From positions 1,183,001-1,247,000 of the forward strand of contig JAEVHH010000005.1 of the NCBI GenBank assembly GCA_017607445.1: a stretch of DNA of 64,000 nt, given 5' to 3'. The DNA is from Histoplasma ohiense (Eukaryota > Ascomycota > Eurotiomycetes > Onygenales > Ajellomycetaceae). Position numbers and translations under genes: made by a program. The notes below the pieces were generated by a model. That model worked only from the letters and a program-made list of their open reading frames with translations, ran no database searches and had not been told where the DNA came from. Positions within the stretch are counted from its first letter, which is position 1. Every line of letters starts with the position of its first letter. Shown here one piece after another: positions 23,382-33,663 of this stretch.

Positions 23382-25628
23382 CTAAAACCGCTCTTCTCTT
23401 ACACTCCCCTTTCGTTTCGCTACATCATATTCAATCCATCTCACTAGGCTCCTACTCCCCTCTGGTATGAGGCGGCCCGGATTCATAACGTGACACCCTT
23501 CGTACGTAACCGCAAATGGTTCTGCGCCGGAGTCCGCTAGGATCATAGCAGTTGGTAACGGGTAGAGATGTAAGACGGGCGCATAATCCCATAGAACCGG
23601 CCGGATGTGTTGGGGAAAGGGGGAGAGGTGACTTTGGTCGAGAATTGTTTTGACGAGTTTTCGAGATGAATGGAGATTTATTTGGGATGCTGATGTTGAG
23701 TTTTGGTGGGGATTATCCTCTATTTGCTGCTGTTGTTTGAGTTCTTCTCCTTCCTCATTACCTCGTTCCGCCGGGCGAGCTTCGTCATCATCTAGCCTTT
23801 CTACAACCATATCATTATCCGCGTCGGTGGGTTCGTTTGAGGTGTGTGAATTGTCTTGTGGGTTCTGTGGTTTGAAAACGATCGAGGTACGCCTCAGGCG
23901 CTCTGAGATATCATCCCTGAACACGACAAGTTCATGCACGGGCCCGAAAAGACTGAGACGTGTGGGATTGGATGACCAGACGGCTTGACCCGGTGTATGT
24001 TTGATACGAGAAGGTAGTTCATTATTAGCATGTGTGAACGCACGTTTGAGTCTGGATGTGAATAAATCAGGGATTGCATCTCGCGGGACTGTCGTAGACG
24101 AGCCAGCAGAGTAGGCAGACGCCCAAGGGTCGTTGTCTCCCGGAACAAATACAAAAGTTGCATTTTGCAAGAGACGCGGATAGTTTGAAAGGACGGAAGC
24201 AAGAATGTCGAAATATTCCTTGCACTCGATACTACCCCCACTCCCTCCGCCGGAAATGACAGCATGTTGGACGAAATTTCCAATTAAAATGAAGACTAAT
24301 GGTAACTGTTGTTCCGGGAGTGAAGCGTAACATTTGAAGACATGTGTGAGCGCCCCTTCTGTCTTTGGGACGTCTAGATTGACTTCACTCATGACAACTA
24401 TTCGCTTTCTTATATCCCGCTGCTCGTAGGGCGGACCCTTGTCAAGGCAGATTTTTTCAACTTGTCGCATCCGATAACCTCTGCCTCGTTCACTCCCGAC
24501 ACCTAGAAAGTCAACCCAACCAAATCCGCCTTCGATGGTCATGGCATCATCCCCGCCCCGATTGCCTGCACCAGTGGAAGTTTCACGCCGCTCACACGGA
24601 GGTCCACCAACCGAGGCAACAGTAAACGTTCCACCGATTGTTCCGCCAACCCCGCCTGATCCGTTCAATGTAGATCCGGTGACAACTCCCTCCTCTCTGT
24701 AAATCCCGTCGACAAGGACTATCATTCCCGGCGCGAACCATGCCCCGTCTTCTGGAATAGCGCGGGCATGTGTAATATCAAGAGCGATGCTTCCGGTTAG
24801 GTCTGTTAAGGAAAGGTCTCCAGCCGGGGACATAGAGAGAAGGCCGAGAAGCAGATGCGATGTACCAGTCCTCCCCAGAAGATTAGCAATCGATGTCAGT
24901 TTATAGGAACGAGTTGTGCTGGAATGTGAGGATGTCGATCCTTGGAGCGGAATTCGAAAAGCCTCATTGCGTAATATCCTCTGGTAAATGATATTATATC
25001 GATCTCTCAAGATATTGGCTCTCTGATAAGGCGGCGGGAATAAGGAAGGAGGCGAAGTTATTATATCGAAATTTTTCTTATTTATATTATAGACAGGGCG
25101 ATGTTGTTCGAATGCGCTGATAATTTTAATCCACCTTCTTGTATCGTTCAGTGAGCTATCTTCTCCTATTTCCAACGATTCCTCGTGAATGTTTTGGCCG
25201 CTTTCGCTTTGGTTGCCAGTTCGTCTCAGCTCACTGTCCGCGCCTTCGTGGCCTAATGTCAATGTCGAACCGCTTGCGCCCTTCGCGGGGTCGCGAATAA
25301 TAACCCTCCCACCACTCATATTGGCTTCCATAGCCCGTAATATCGACTTCAACAAAGCATTGCCACTTTCGCTATCCTCAAGGATCACTCCGCCTCCACG
25401 CTTTTTCCATGCTTTCGCGATTTCGTCGAGGACGAGCTCTGCAAGGCCTTCTTCCCGCCATCTTGAACCGCAGTTCTTCCCCACAAACGTAGCGAGAGAC
25501 TGTAGACTAGATGCTGTAATAGTCAAGCTATGTTTTTTAGTAAATACTCTAAACGCAAGAGGACGTAACGTGGGCGGGGGTAACAGGATGGGGAGAATGG
25601 AGGCGGCTGTAGAAGCTGGTTCCGACAT
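23382..25628 (-). CDS. dpb2: DNA polymerase epsilon subunit B (Dpb2)
   Basis: Single-exon reading from ATG at 25628, 748 aa. It is the essential non-catalytic second subunit of the leading-strand replicase, which ties Pol epsilon to the CMG helicase through GINS. The N-terminal part (ILPILLPPPTLRPLAFRVFTKKHSLTI; FVGKNCGSRWREEGLAE) is the Dpb2 helical domain. A linker leads to an OB-fold (SHLLLGLLSMSPAGDLSLTDLTGSIALD). The C-terminal calcineurin-like phosphoesterase fold includes LPLVFILIGNF, FVFVPGDNDPW and RLSLFGPVHELVVFRDDIS; in this family it lacks catalysis. The open frame extends upstream to a TTG at 25691 and to a TTGCAG acceptor-like site at 25692, so a short extra 5' exon cannot be excluded. 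It is divergent from the NASP-like gene. Confidence 0.92.
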   Translation of the reverse strand: MSEPASTAASILPILLPPPTLRPLAFRVFTKKHSLTITASSLQSLATFVGKNCGSRWREEGLAELVLDEIAKAWKKRGGGVILEDSESGNALLKSILRAMEANMSGGRVIIRDPAKGASGSTLTLGHEGADSELRRTGNQSESGQNIHEESLEIGEDSSLNDTRRWIKIISAFEQHRPVYNINKKNFDIITSPPSLFPPPYQRANILRDRYNIIYQRILRNEAFRIPLQGSTSSHSSTTRSYKLTSIANLLGRTGTSHLLLGLLSMSPAGDLSLTDLTGSIALDITHARAIPEDGAWFAPGMIVLVDGIYREEGVVTGSTLNGSGGVGGTIGGTFTVASVGGPPCERRETSTGAGNRGGDDAMTIEGGFGWVDFLGVGSERGRGYRMRQVEKICLDKGPPYEQRDIRKRIVVMSEVNLDVPKTEGALTHVFKCYASLPEQQLPLVFILIGNFVQHAVISGGGSGGSIECKEYFDILASVLSNYPRLLQNATFVFVPGDNDPWASAYSAGSSTTVPRDAIPDLFTSRLKRAFTHANNELPSRIKHTPGQAVWSSNPTRLSLFGPVHELVVFRDDISERLRRTSIVFKPQNPQDNSHTSNEPTDADNDMVVERLDDDEARPAERGNEEGEELKQQQQIEDNPHQNSTSASQINLHSSRKLVKTILDQSHLSPFPQHIRPVLWDYAPVLHLYPLPTAMILADSGAEPFAVTYEGCHVMNPGRLIPEGSRSLVRWIEYDVAKRKGSVREERF

Positions 25629-26053
25629 CCCGTGGAACGTCCGATGGCGATGATAGATTTGCAAATTCGCCGCTATCGTCGCATCCTGCAATAAGGATTA
25701 ATCATTGAGTCACCGTGCCACAAAAAAAGTAATGAGTTACAACTGAGATACCCCCCTGGCCTTTGGGATCTTGTTGAATGCCGTGCGCTATCAAAACGTT
25801 ATAGGTTGAGGGAAGACGCGACTAAGACGTGTCGCAACATGGGTACATTTGCACGTGATGACAAAAATAGTCATTAAAGAGCAAAGAAATATGGAAGGCA
25901 GCTTTGATAAACTTTTCAACTTTCACATATCCTCACTGTCATTATTGACTTATCTATTCTATAAGGCAACTACTCTACAGATCATCCATTCACCCTTGGT
26001 CGCTGAGTTGAAGGGCAGCTCTCTGAATCCAATCTCTCATTCGCTCGTCCAGT
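25629..26053. promoter_or_regulatory. Shared divergent promoter of dpb2 and NASP-like gene
   Basis: 425 bp between start codons. GACGCGAC at 25815-25822 resembles an MCB/SCB hybrid core, and CACGTGAT lies near 25853-25860. Both genes act in S phase, so a shared cell-cycle element is plausible but unproven. Confidence 0.35.
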
Positions 26054-27530
26054 ATGGCGGAAGCGACGCCAGACAGTAGCAGTCTCATACGCGAATTGCA
26101 AACTGCAACTCCACCGCCCGAATCGAAACAGGCCCAGTTGGCAGATCTTATTGAGCGGGCTTCAGCCAAAGATGCCATTAAAGACTATGACGCTGCTGCA
26201 GAGCTATATTCCCGGGCGACAGAGCTCCAAGCGGAGCTGAATGGCGAAATGTCGGTTGAGAACGCCGACCTGCTATACTCTTACGGGAAATCGCTGTACA
26301 ATCTTGCCGTGAGGAAAAGCGATGTCCTCGGTTCAAAAGTCTCCGGCCAAGCATCCAACCCACCTAGGAGCATGAAGGGAGATCCTGCACGGAGATCTGA
26401 GATTGGACAACCAAACGAGTCGATCATCGCCCGTGCGATTGCAGAGGGTTCTACAGTCGATGAGAAAGCTACGAGAGGCATAGCTGACAGTGCAAAACCG
26501 CAATCATCATCACTTTTCCAGTTTACAGGGGACGAAGACTTTGATTCGGGTTCTGATGAGGAGAATGACGGTGATGCTGGCGACGGAGCTCAGGAAGAGG
26601 AACAGGAGGATGAATTTGCGAATTCGTTTGAAATGTTAGACTTGTCACGCATACTCTTACTCCGGAAACTGGAAAATCTGGAGTCGGAGAAGCAGGACGA
26701 GGAGCGCAGTGTGAAAGAACGACTTGCAGATATATACGATTTACAAGCAGAAATTTGTTTGGAGGCTGAGAGATTTGAGGATGCTGTTACCGATTTAAGG
26801 GCCTCTTTGGAGTTGAAAACGGAGCTGTTTCCATTAGAAGACGCTAGCGTTGCGGAGTGTCATTACAAGCTCTCCCTGGCTTTAGAGTTCTCATCCATAA
26901 CTCCTGCAAAGGAGGAGAATGGTCAAGGTACTACCGGCGAGCAGGTCACAAAAGTTGACAAGGAAAAGAGAAACGAGGCAGCAAACCACATGGAAACCGC
27001 GATTCGGAGTTGCAAATTAAGGATATCAAAAGAGCTACAGAAACTTGAAAACATGGAGGAGGATACTGTCAACAAAATCAAATCGAATATTGAAGATGTC
27101 AAGGAAATTGTTTCTGATATGGAGCAACGAGTGAGTTACATATAGTGCATCCTTGCCGCATCTTCCTGCATCAAAACGCATACTAACACGATCATCCTCT
27201 GTACAGCTTATTGAGCTTCGTCGACCTCCAGTGTCTATAAATGATCGCAATGGCGGTTTCTCGGATTCTAATGCTCTCAACGGAATCCTGAGTCAAGTCC
27301 TGAGCCAATCTTCAGATACTGATAAAGCCACCATGCTACAGGAGGCCATGAAAGGCGCAAACGACCTTTCGTTGTTAGTCAGGAAGAAGAAACGGACTCC
27401 GACAATGGCGGAAACTTCAGATGAAGTAGAGTCCTCCGGAAAGCGTCAATTAGAGCCAGAGACCGGGACCGCAGACGAGCCGAGCCCAGGCAAAAGAGTT
27501 AGACTGGATCATGGAAGTTCAGACAAGTGA
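26054..27530 (+). CDS. sim3: NASP/Hif1/Sim3 family histone chaperone (SHNi-TPR)
   Basis: Model join(26054..27130,27207..27530), 466 aa. It binds histone H3/H4 (or the centromeric H3 variant) and hands it to assembly factors. The first TPR is seen near residues 25-95 (DYDAAAELYSRATELQAEL, ADLLYSYGKSLYNLA). It is interrupted, as usual in the family, by a long acidic stretch (GDEDFDSGSDEENDGDAGDGAQEEEQEDE). TPR2 starts with LADIYDLQAEICLEAERFEDAVTDLRASLELK, TPR3 with ASVAECHYKLSLALEF, followed by a long helix (KLENMEEDTVNKIKSNIEDVKEIV). The C terminus has nuclear-localisation-like KKKR and GKRVRLDH. Orthologues are Sim3 in fission yeast and Hif1 in budding yeast; symbol assigned by family only. 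Confidence 0.88.
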
Positions 27531-28063
27531 TAAGTTTTGTGTGTTCTCTTTTCACGAGGCCGGAGGGCCCCTTGTACTTGTACAATCAAATTCCGATACG
27601 CATCTCTGCATATCATCCACCTTGGCTTTGAAAACTCGAAATAAGTGGTTATAACGATACCCGAAAATTTTTGCTGGCGACGATTTTATGGGGTGATGGA
27701 TATTATCAGTTTTGCGGAGACAAAGGTGTATTGTTTAGTTGTTTTTTTCTTTTTCTGTCAACATCGGGGGAAATATGGATGGGATAGTGAAATTTTCCCA
27801 TGCAAAATGGGAATTACCAACAATTTTGAAGAATTGAACAAACTAGGACTTCGCTTAATTATATTAATTTTGACATCAAGATTATGGGTATCGTTCCGTT
27901 AACTCCGGAATTTGACAAAAACGGACAAAGCTTCGACTGGCTTGGGGACTCCAACGGAATCAAATGCAGAACACGCTCGAAGATAGACAAGTAAAATTCC
28001 AGCAAACCCAAAATGTCACATGCAAACCATGAATCCCCCCTCCTTCACCTTTTCCCTCTCATA
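27531..28063. other. Convergent intergenic region
   Basis: Between the NASP-like and Yippee-like 3' ends. AT-rich; no gene or structured element seen. Confidence 0.45.
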
Positions 28064-28816
28064 CTAACCAAACGAGTGCCGTTCAACGGCCCGATTCCTC
28101 TTCCTCCGCGCCGCCAACCAGGGGCTCCACATTCCTGAAAACAAATCCTCACATTCCTCCTCATCCTGGCTATCAAACTCCACATCATTGTCATTGTCAT
28201 CCTCTGACGGCTTTTGTGAGCAGGAATAAGCATAATTATTCCCTCGACCATCCTCATCACAATTCTCCCATGAAGAGAATACAGTAATCCTCTTCGTCTC
28301 CAAAATGAATTTCCCAACTTTATATTTCTGCAGCTCCTCCGCCGCAGCCACATACTTCCAACCCAGCAGACTCCCGCAGAAACGACAGGTGATGTCGCTA
28401 ACCATATGAGTGCCTGTGACGAGCTGTCTTGTTATTGGTTGCTGCGTAACCGTATTGGGGAGTGAGGAGCGCTGCATCGATGGTGTCGGGGCTATGGAGG
28501 TACCATCTGTAGATGGGTTCGCAGCTACGAGATAGGCACGTCCGTGCCGGCCCGTAAAGCCCTTGCTGATGATCTGGGAAGTTAGGCATAGATCTGCTGA
28601 GCAGCGAGCGCAGCGGAGGTAGGATTTATGGCCCTGCAGGAAGCCAGGGGTCTTAATAACGGCAGTGTTATCACCATCGTTCTCATTCCCATGATAGCTG
28701 CTTGGGGAAGGAGGATTTGCCGTGTCTTTTGGTGTTGTTTGATCTGTCTTCCAGAGGAGCCTGCGGAATGGGATGGAGGGGAGGAGATAAGTTGGGAAGA
28801 TCGATGATGACATCAT
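28064..28816 (-). CDS. Yippee-domain (Moh1-like) zinc-binding protein
   Basis: Read as one exon from the tandem ATGs at 28816/28813, about 250 aa. The Yippee fold is marked by CARC followed by SQIISKGFTGRHGRAYLV, and later by THMVSDITCRFCGSLLGWKYV and YKVGKFILE. The two CxxC pairs would bind one zinc. Compared with the usual 110-140 aa, it has an N-terminal extension of about 80 residues, a Ser/Thr/Pro-rich insertion between the two halves and an acidic C-terminal tail (DDNDNDVEFDSQDEEECED). Yippee proteins are ubiquitous eukaryotic proteins; yeast Moh1 is linked to survival in stationary phase and human YPEL5 to a CTLH-type E3 ligase. Function here is not established. The frame upstream of the ATG reaches a GTG only, so an additional 5' exon is possible. 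Confidence 0.82.
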   Translation of the reverse strand: MMSSSIFPTYLLPSIPFRRLLWKTDQTTPKDTANPPSPSSYHGNENDGDNTAVIKTPGFLQGHKSYLRCARCSADLCLTSQIISKGFTGRHGRAYLVAANPSTDGTSIAPTPSMQRSSLPNTVTQQPITRQLVTGTHMVSDITCRFCGSLLGWKYVAAAEELQKYKVGKFILETKRITVFSSWENCDEDGRGNNYAYSCSQKPSEDDNDNDVEFDSQDEEECEDLFSGMWSPWLAARRKRNRAVERHSFG

Positions 28817-28899
28817 GTGAATGAGAATAGAACCTTGCAGATCCGAATTGTCGCCTGACCGTGGGCATGCCACATGCGAGAAGGATTGCCCCTGGTCAT
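28813..28899 (-). promoter_or_regulatory. uORF overlapping the Yippee-like start codon
   Basis: ATG at 28899 opens a 28-codon frame that ends in TGA at 28815-28813, sharing bases with both tandem ATGs of the Yippee ORF (ATGATG). If the transcript begins upstream of this ATG, the layout would favour termination-reinitiation or repress the main ORF. Confidence 0.35.
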
Positions 28900-29757
28900 C
28901 TAGGAGTCAAGGAGACCTTTAGTCGGTTCTAGCATCGAGCAGAGCTGATTCTATACTCGGTCCCAAGTTCCAAGATTTGGGTTTCCAAGGTTGGTGGAAC
29001 GTGAAGGCCCCCGCTTTTGGGCCAGGGCATGTGGGATGGTTAATGTTCATTGTGTGATCGCTAGCTAACTATATAGGGGTAATCATGTGCGGTGGAGTGC
29101 CCAACCCCCCCCACACACCAACATGTGTGATGTGTTCCTACAAATCTTCCATCTAGCTATCTTAACCTAGATCATCTCAAAACTTGCTATATACAGAAAT
29201 TTAATGAAATATTTAGATTTGATTAATCTGTTTAATAGACATAGTACTGATTAACAGACTAAGCACTATTCTAATACAGATTACAAATTGATCAAGAAAA
29301 GAAAGAAAAAAAATATCAGAAGAAAGAGTTGTACATGTACAAAGAAGTTTTTATAAAAAGAAATCAGAATAGAAGAATATCCAAAGTCATACAACAGTGA
29401 GATATAAAATGAAAAAATATTGAGAATTACAGAGATAGAGTGGCTGATGGAATCATGAATTAACTACACATTTGATTAGACTGACTGGTGAGTAAGCAAC
29501 AAAATAAATCACATATTACACACAACCCCAGGCCAGCAGAAGCAACAAGATCAAAAACTTGTTGGATATTTGAGTTGTATTAGCATGCAAGCACCTGAGG
29601 CATGTGCCGAGCACTAGTCCACAATAGGGATGATAACAAAAACATGCTTGTTTGATTTAACCCATAGTGTAGCTAACTGACACTTCGTATCTGACATGAT
29701 ATTTAGCAAAGAGACAACCAGACAGCAAGAACAGGTGCAGTCCAGGATGATAAAACA
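28900..29757. other. AT-rich intergenic region
   Basis: From about 29140 to 29700 the sequence is markedly A/T-rich, rich in TTAA, TAAT and AGAA words, without gene structure or terminal repeats. It may be an old, decayed insertion, but I see no identifiable element. It begins the looser 29-39 kb part of the window. Confidence 0.4.
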
Positions 29758-30783
29758 TCAGATTTCAACTGTCATAAACAGCCATTTGTTACTGATAAAT
29801 TGCCCCTTCGCAGGAGGCACCACCCAATCACGTAAAGTACTCAATTCAAACCCAACCCAGCCCAGATTTCGCATTACAGCATCGAGCTCCACCGTGTCCA
29901 TCGATCGATCAACGCAAGCAACCATTTCTGAGCAGCCGAGATCCGTCATGCTGCCAATTTCAAACAATGCCATCAATCTGCCATGAAATTCTGGTTAGTC
30001 ACTGGTACCAGCACGAGGTCTAGAAGCAACAGGAGCAAAAAGGAGTCATGGACGAACCCAGATTTCAACCCTTGCCCAGCACAGATATGGTTGTCAAAGA
30101 ACACAAACAGTGTTCTTCGGTTGCCATCAGCAGCAACAAAACCCCTGTATATTGTATCACCAGCATAATCCCATACTTCAATAAAGTTCTGAATTCGCCC
30201 AACCGCCCTTTTCCTCGCTATTTCGGATATGTTTACCCCTTTGTTATTGTTGTTATTGTCATTGTGAGTCGCACCTATCACCAGCGACTGTTGTGGAGCA
30301 AGTTGCCTCTCACCAAGGAACATTGACCACAATGTGTCGCAGAAGAGCCTCTCACACTCTTCCGTGATAGTTTGCACTGCCTCCCCATCACATCCCGGTG
30401 CTTTTGGTGACGACCGGAATTGGTCGGCCACCACTGCTGATGCTGCTGCAGTGGCCGACACATTTGTGGGAGGACTTGTCGGGGGGAATTTATGCCCAGT
30501 GGGGACCTCAGGGATACCACTGGGCTCCTAGAGTGTTGAATAAAAATTTGTCAGCCAGAAATCGCCCATTATTGCAATTCACGGCTATGGAAGGGGATGA
30601 AGGTGAACTTAAGATATGGAACTCACCGGTGCCAACTGTAGTGCAATAATGGAAACTGTTGAGGGTCGCGCTTCTAGTGTTGACGGAGTAACAGCTGGCG
30701 AGGACCTTTGTTTCCGGGCTCCATTCGAACATCTGCTGACGACTTGGATTGCTATTTTGATTACTACTTGAGATTCCCGCCAT
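29758..30783 (-). CDS. oaz1: Ornithine decarboxylase antizyme, +1 frameshifted
   Basis: Model complement(join(29758..29977,30058..30509,30511..30527,30627..30783)), 281 aa after frameshifting. Antizyme binds ornithine decarboxylase, blocks it and delivers it to the proteasome; polyamines raise its synthesis by promoting the +1 shift. ORF1 (MAGISSSNQN...) ends GAQWYP then TGA; the site reads TAT CCC TGA GGT. Skipping the T of TGA opens the +1 frame EVPTGHKFPPTSPP, followed by the antizyme core: RLFCDTLWSMFLGER, FIEVWDYAGDTIYRGFVA, TLFVFFDNHI, then after the last intron LMALFEIGS, ELDAVMRNLGWVGFELSTL and the end ISNKWLFMTVEI. Two introns (99 and 80 nt); the first is in frame and open, so retention keeps ORF1. 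No single long ORF exists, so automated callers could split or drop it. Family call is from recalled fungal antizyme motifs. Confidence 0.85.
30508..30516 (-). promoter_or_regulatory. Programmed +1 frameshift site of antizyme (TAT CCC TGA)
   Basis: The last sense codons TAT CCC of ORF1 abut the TGA stop. Reading GAG instead of TGA by skipping base 30510 joins ORF1 to a 223-codon second frame with no intervening stop. Location and direction agree with the antizyme mechanism known from yeast to mammals. Confidence 0.82.
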
Positions 30784-31457
30784 AATTACTTGCGTAGCTG
30801 CTCTTTCCTCGGAGAGTAATGAAGGGTAAAGGTGTGGAGAAGTAGTTTAAGTGCGGTAGTAGAAGTCTGGGATGCCCGGTATAGCGTGAAATGCTGGCTG
30901 TGATAGCTAGACCGCTGATTGAAAGATAATGATTTCTCGACAGCGGGATAGATACCTGGGTGGCTCTGATGTGATGTTGGGATGTAAAGATTCGCCCGGA
31001 AGCCGTGAGACAAATTGAACCCTGGAAGGCAGGAGCGCTAACTAACTTGGTATTTACACGTGACTCAGATTATTTCCAACCTGGAAGGTTGGCTTGACTC
31101 GGGTTCATAGTATATCTCATCAACTATCAAATATACTCATTAATTCTGAGAAGTAGATAATTAATTTATATATTCTCGAGGTACTCTGGTTAGTTAAGTA
31201 GCGTTATTATATAGCACTTAGACTTGTGGGCGTAGCGGTTTGGCCCGGCCGACAGCGGCCGTGGCTCACCCATCCCACCACCTCATACACAAGCCAGCAT
31301 GAAGAGCGGGGTTTACGGCGTGTGCTGTCAAATTCTAGATTGTGGGCTTCATTACTACATCATACTAAAAGAGGGAATCATTTCATATAAGGAATATTAC
31401 AAAATCCGCCCCCCAATCCCTACTTGGAACGGGCATCAAATCACGAATGAACGATTT
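30784..31457. other. Antizyme upstream / convergent spacer
   Basis: Contains the antizyme promoter and leader on the minus strand. Nothing gene-like in 31020-31457; AT-rich with a GC-rich patch (GGCCCGGCCGACAGCGGCC) near 31240. Confidence 0.4.
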
Positions 31458-32507
31458 TTACGCGGGCACCAACCCCATCTTCTTAACAAGCCTCTCCTCA
31501 GCGATTTCCCTTAGCCTTGACATTCGAAGACTCAGAACAGTACTCGCATCAGGATTCCCTATTGCTGCTGCTCCGAAGAGCTGACCCTTGGTAAATTCGA
31601 TGTGCTCATTGAGAACAGGGGTATTTGGTACAGGGAAAATTGTCTAAGCTTTCATTAGCTTTCGGACCATAGACTCCCCCAATAGAAGAATACAGACCAT
31701 TTCTGTAGTGGCAAGGTTTCCAGTCCCATCACGTCTCCAAATTTCCGCACTCCCCTTTACTCTTCCTCCAGGGACGTTATGCCACTTCAGCAAGATGACA
31801 AGCTGTACGAAATTGTTTCCCTTAATCCAAAGATCTTTATCTGCCCGCAAATAAGGCAATGACTCAGACCAACCGGACTCCATAACAATGGAAGGAAAAT
31901 CGTCGGTATAAGCTCTAAAGAAAAAATCTGGTTCTTTGTCAGAGCCTTGATAAACACCGGTAAATCCATCAAAGGCTGAAATGTATTGTTAGCATATTGA
32001 ACTCACCAGTAAGCGAAAAGAACTTACTCGTTCCGACACCAACGTCCAGGGCCCTCTGCTCCTCACGACTCAGTAGACCATCCTGAGTCCATTCTACTAA
32101 CGCGTCAATAGCCCACCGTTGATGGGCATCGTGTAACTCTGTGGGCATTATCCTGATTCGAAGCGTTCTTGTAAAAGCGTTAAAGTTGACTCTGAATTAT
32201 CAGCTCATATCAGATGTCAGCTGGAATATCAGATGTTTATTCATTCAAAGGGTGGCTGTCAGACCTGATATTTCTCCTTTCGACGTGTTCTGAAGCTTCC
32301 AGTGACCGACAAATCAAGGCCCCATCACTGGGGCTAATGTTCTCATATATGATTTCAGTGGATTTCTGGATTGTGGGTATTTTATGAATGATTTCATTGA
32401 ATATCTTCTGAGGAGAAGGCTGTGAGGGGTCACTACCATCACCAAGGCTTCGCAGGTGGTGTGCGACTGGGGGAGATTAGGGGGGCGCCTGCCGACGAGG
32501 CCATCAT
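31458..32507 (-). pseudogene. Hypothetical protein with PD-(D/E)XK-like core; 5' frame broken
   Basis: Exons on the minus strand: 32265-32507, 32028-32191, 31698-31975, 31458-31643, with clean GT-AG introns of 73, 52 and 54 nt. Exons 2-4 join in phase. Translation contains DAHQRWAIDALVEW, then GVYQGSDKEPDFFFRAY, SIVMESGWSES, LRADKDLW, FVQLVILLKWHNV, VKGSAEIWRRDG and a tail FPVPNTPVLNEHIEFTKGQL. The spacing EPD - ES - LLKW resembles the PD-(D/E)XK nuclease fold of Uma2-like families; this is inference. In exon 1 the frame starting at ATG 32507 (MMASSAGAPLISP) ends at TAG 32439, while the downstream frame LGDGSDPSQPSPQKIFNEII is shifted by one base, so a 1-nt indel around 32445 (mutation or sequence error) separates them. 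If translation instead starts at ATG 32148 an intact 194-aa protein results. Confidence 0.6.
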
Positions 32508-33663
32508 GGAGACAGACGAAATTTTACTGTGAAGAGGTATTGTTTTCGATATATCATAGCAGATGAAGAAGCAGCAAGTTGCGGTGGGCAAACAATGTGT
32601 GGTGGATTGTGCTATGCAGTTGAGGAATTTGCTACACCATCCACATACTATGTAGTCAACTAAAGTATAGGCTGCCGTATAGGATAGAGGGTGTTCGAGA
32701 AAACCCGACGTCACTAAAAACGCCACCGACAAATTGTGGCCTGTGCAGACACCCAACCCTGCAAATGACAATCAGCCCCTTCGATGACTACTAGAGTTAC
32801 TGAGATCATCATTAATCTTATTCTCTGGATTCAATCTAATGAGTCTGCTTATCTCTATTATAAGTAAAATATTGATAAAAGTTAAAAGTCAATCGCTTTT
32901 TATAAAAAACCAATCAAATTATGCTAGTATTTATGTTGATGTATCTATGAACAACCAGGCCTTTTGATCACTATTATAGAAGATAAACTCATCCTCTCAG
33001 ACTACGAAAAGAATCAAAGTATCGTGCCGGCTAGCAGAGTGTGAAGTTCACTACACCATATGCTATTATTAATTATCAGAGATGTGTGCCAGATCTGTTC
33101 CGGCAAGAGCATTGCCACTTTGAAAATGACATCTCCTTGCTTCCTCATTCTCTTTTCTTTGATTCTATCTTCTGCACTGGAGAGTGCGCAGCCCTCTCTC
33201 TTCTCTCTGCAGAAGTGAGACCACGTTATCCAGAACTTCATCTCTTTTCACACTGTGCCGGTAGAGTAATACCTCAGTATAGGTTGAAGTTAATGGTACG
33301 GAGTAAAATAGCTAACCGCCGGTGTGCATTACGATCTCTGCCTTGCGCGCTCAGTCGCACGCTACTGGACGTAATGAAGCCCCGCTAGAGGGATGATTGG
33401 ATGTAGCCCTTCCAGAACGAACTTCAACCCTGGAAGTTGGTTTCTCATACGCATAAACCCATGTTTGGGCGTGGTCTCCGAAAGTGTGCTGTTCTATTCT
33501 TGTACGATGACAGCTTCCCCCGCATCTTGCTTTTACCGCCTTGCTGATGATCTTTTATGTTCCTGAGCGTCCACCCTGCCCTTGGAATTGAACGGGATAA
33601 AAGACAAGGAGCTCACTTTCAATCAAACGTTTTGACTATCAATGTCTATGGCTTCCTGCTAAC
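32508..33663. other. Intergenic region
   Basis: AT-rich around 32780-33000. A TACGGAGTA motif lies at 33297-33305. Small ORFs lack support. No gene seen. Confidence 0.4.

Noticed and set aside
25629..25691. Extra 21 codons upstream of the dpb2 ATG
   Set aside because: The frame begins with TTG, next to an acceptor-like TTGCAG; the ATG at 25628 gives the expected N terminus.
28900..29757. Possible transposon in the AT-rich stretch
   Set aside because: No terminal repeats, transposase, reverse transcriptase or target duplications could be seen.
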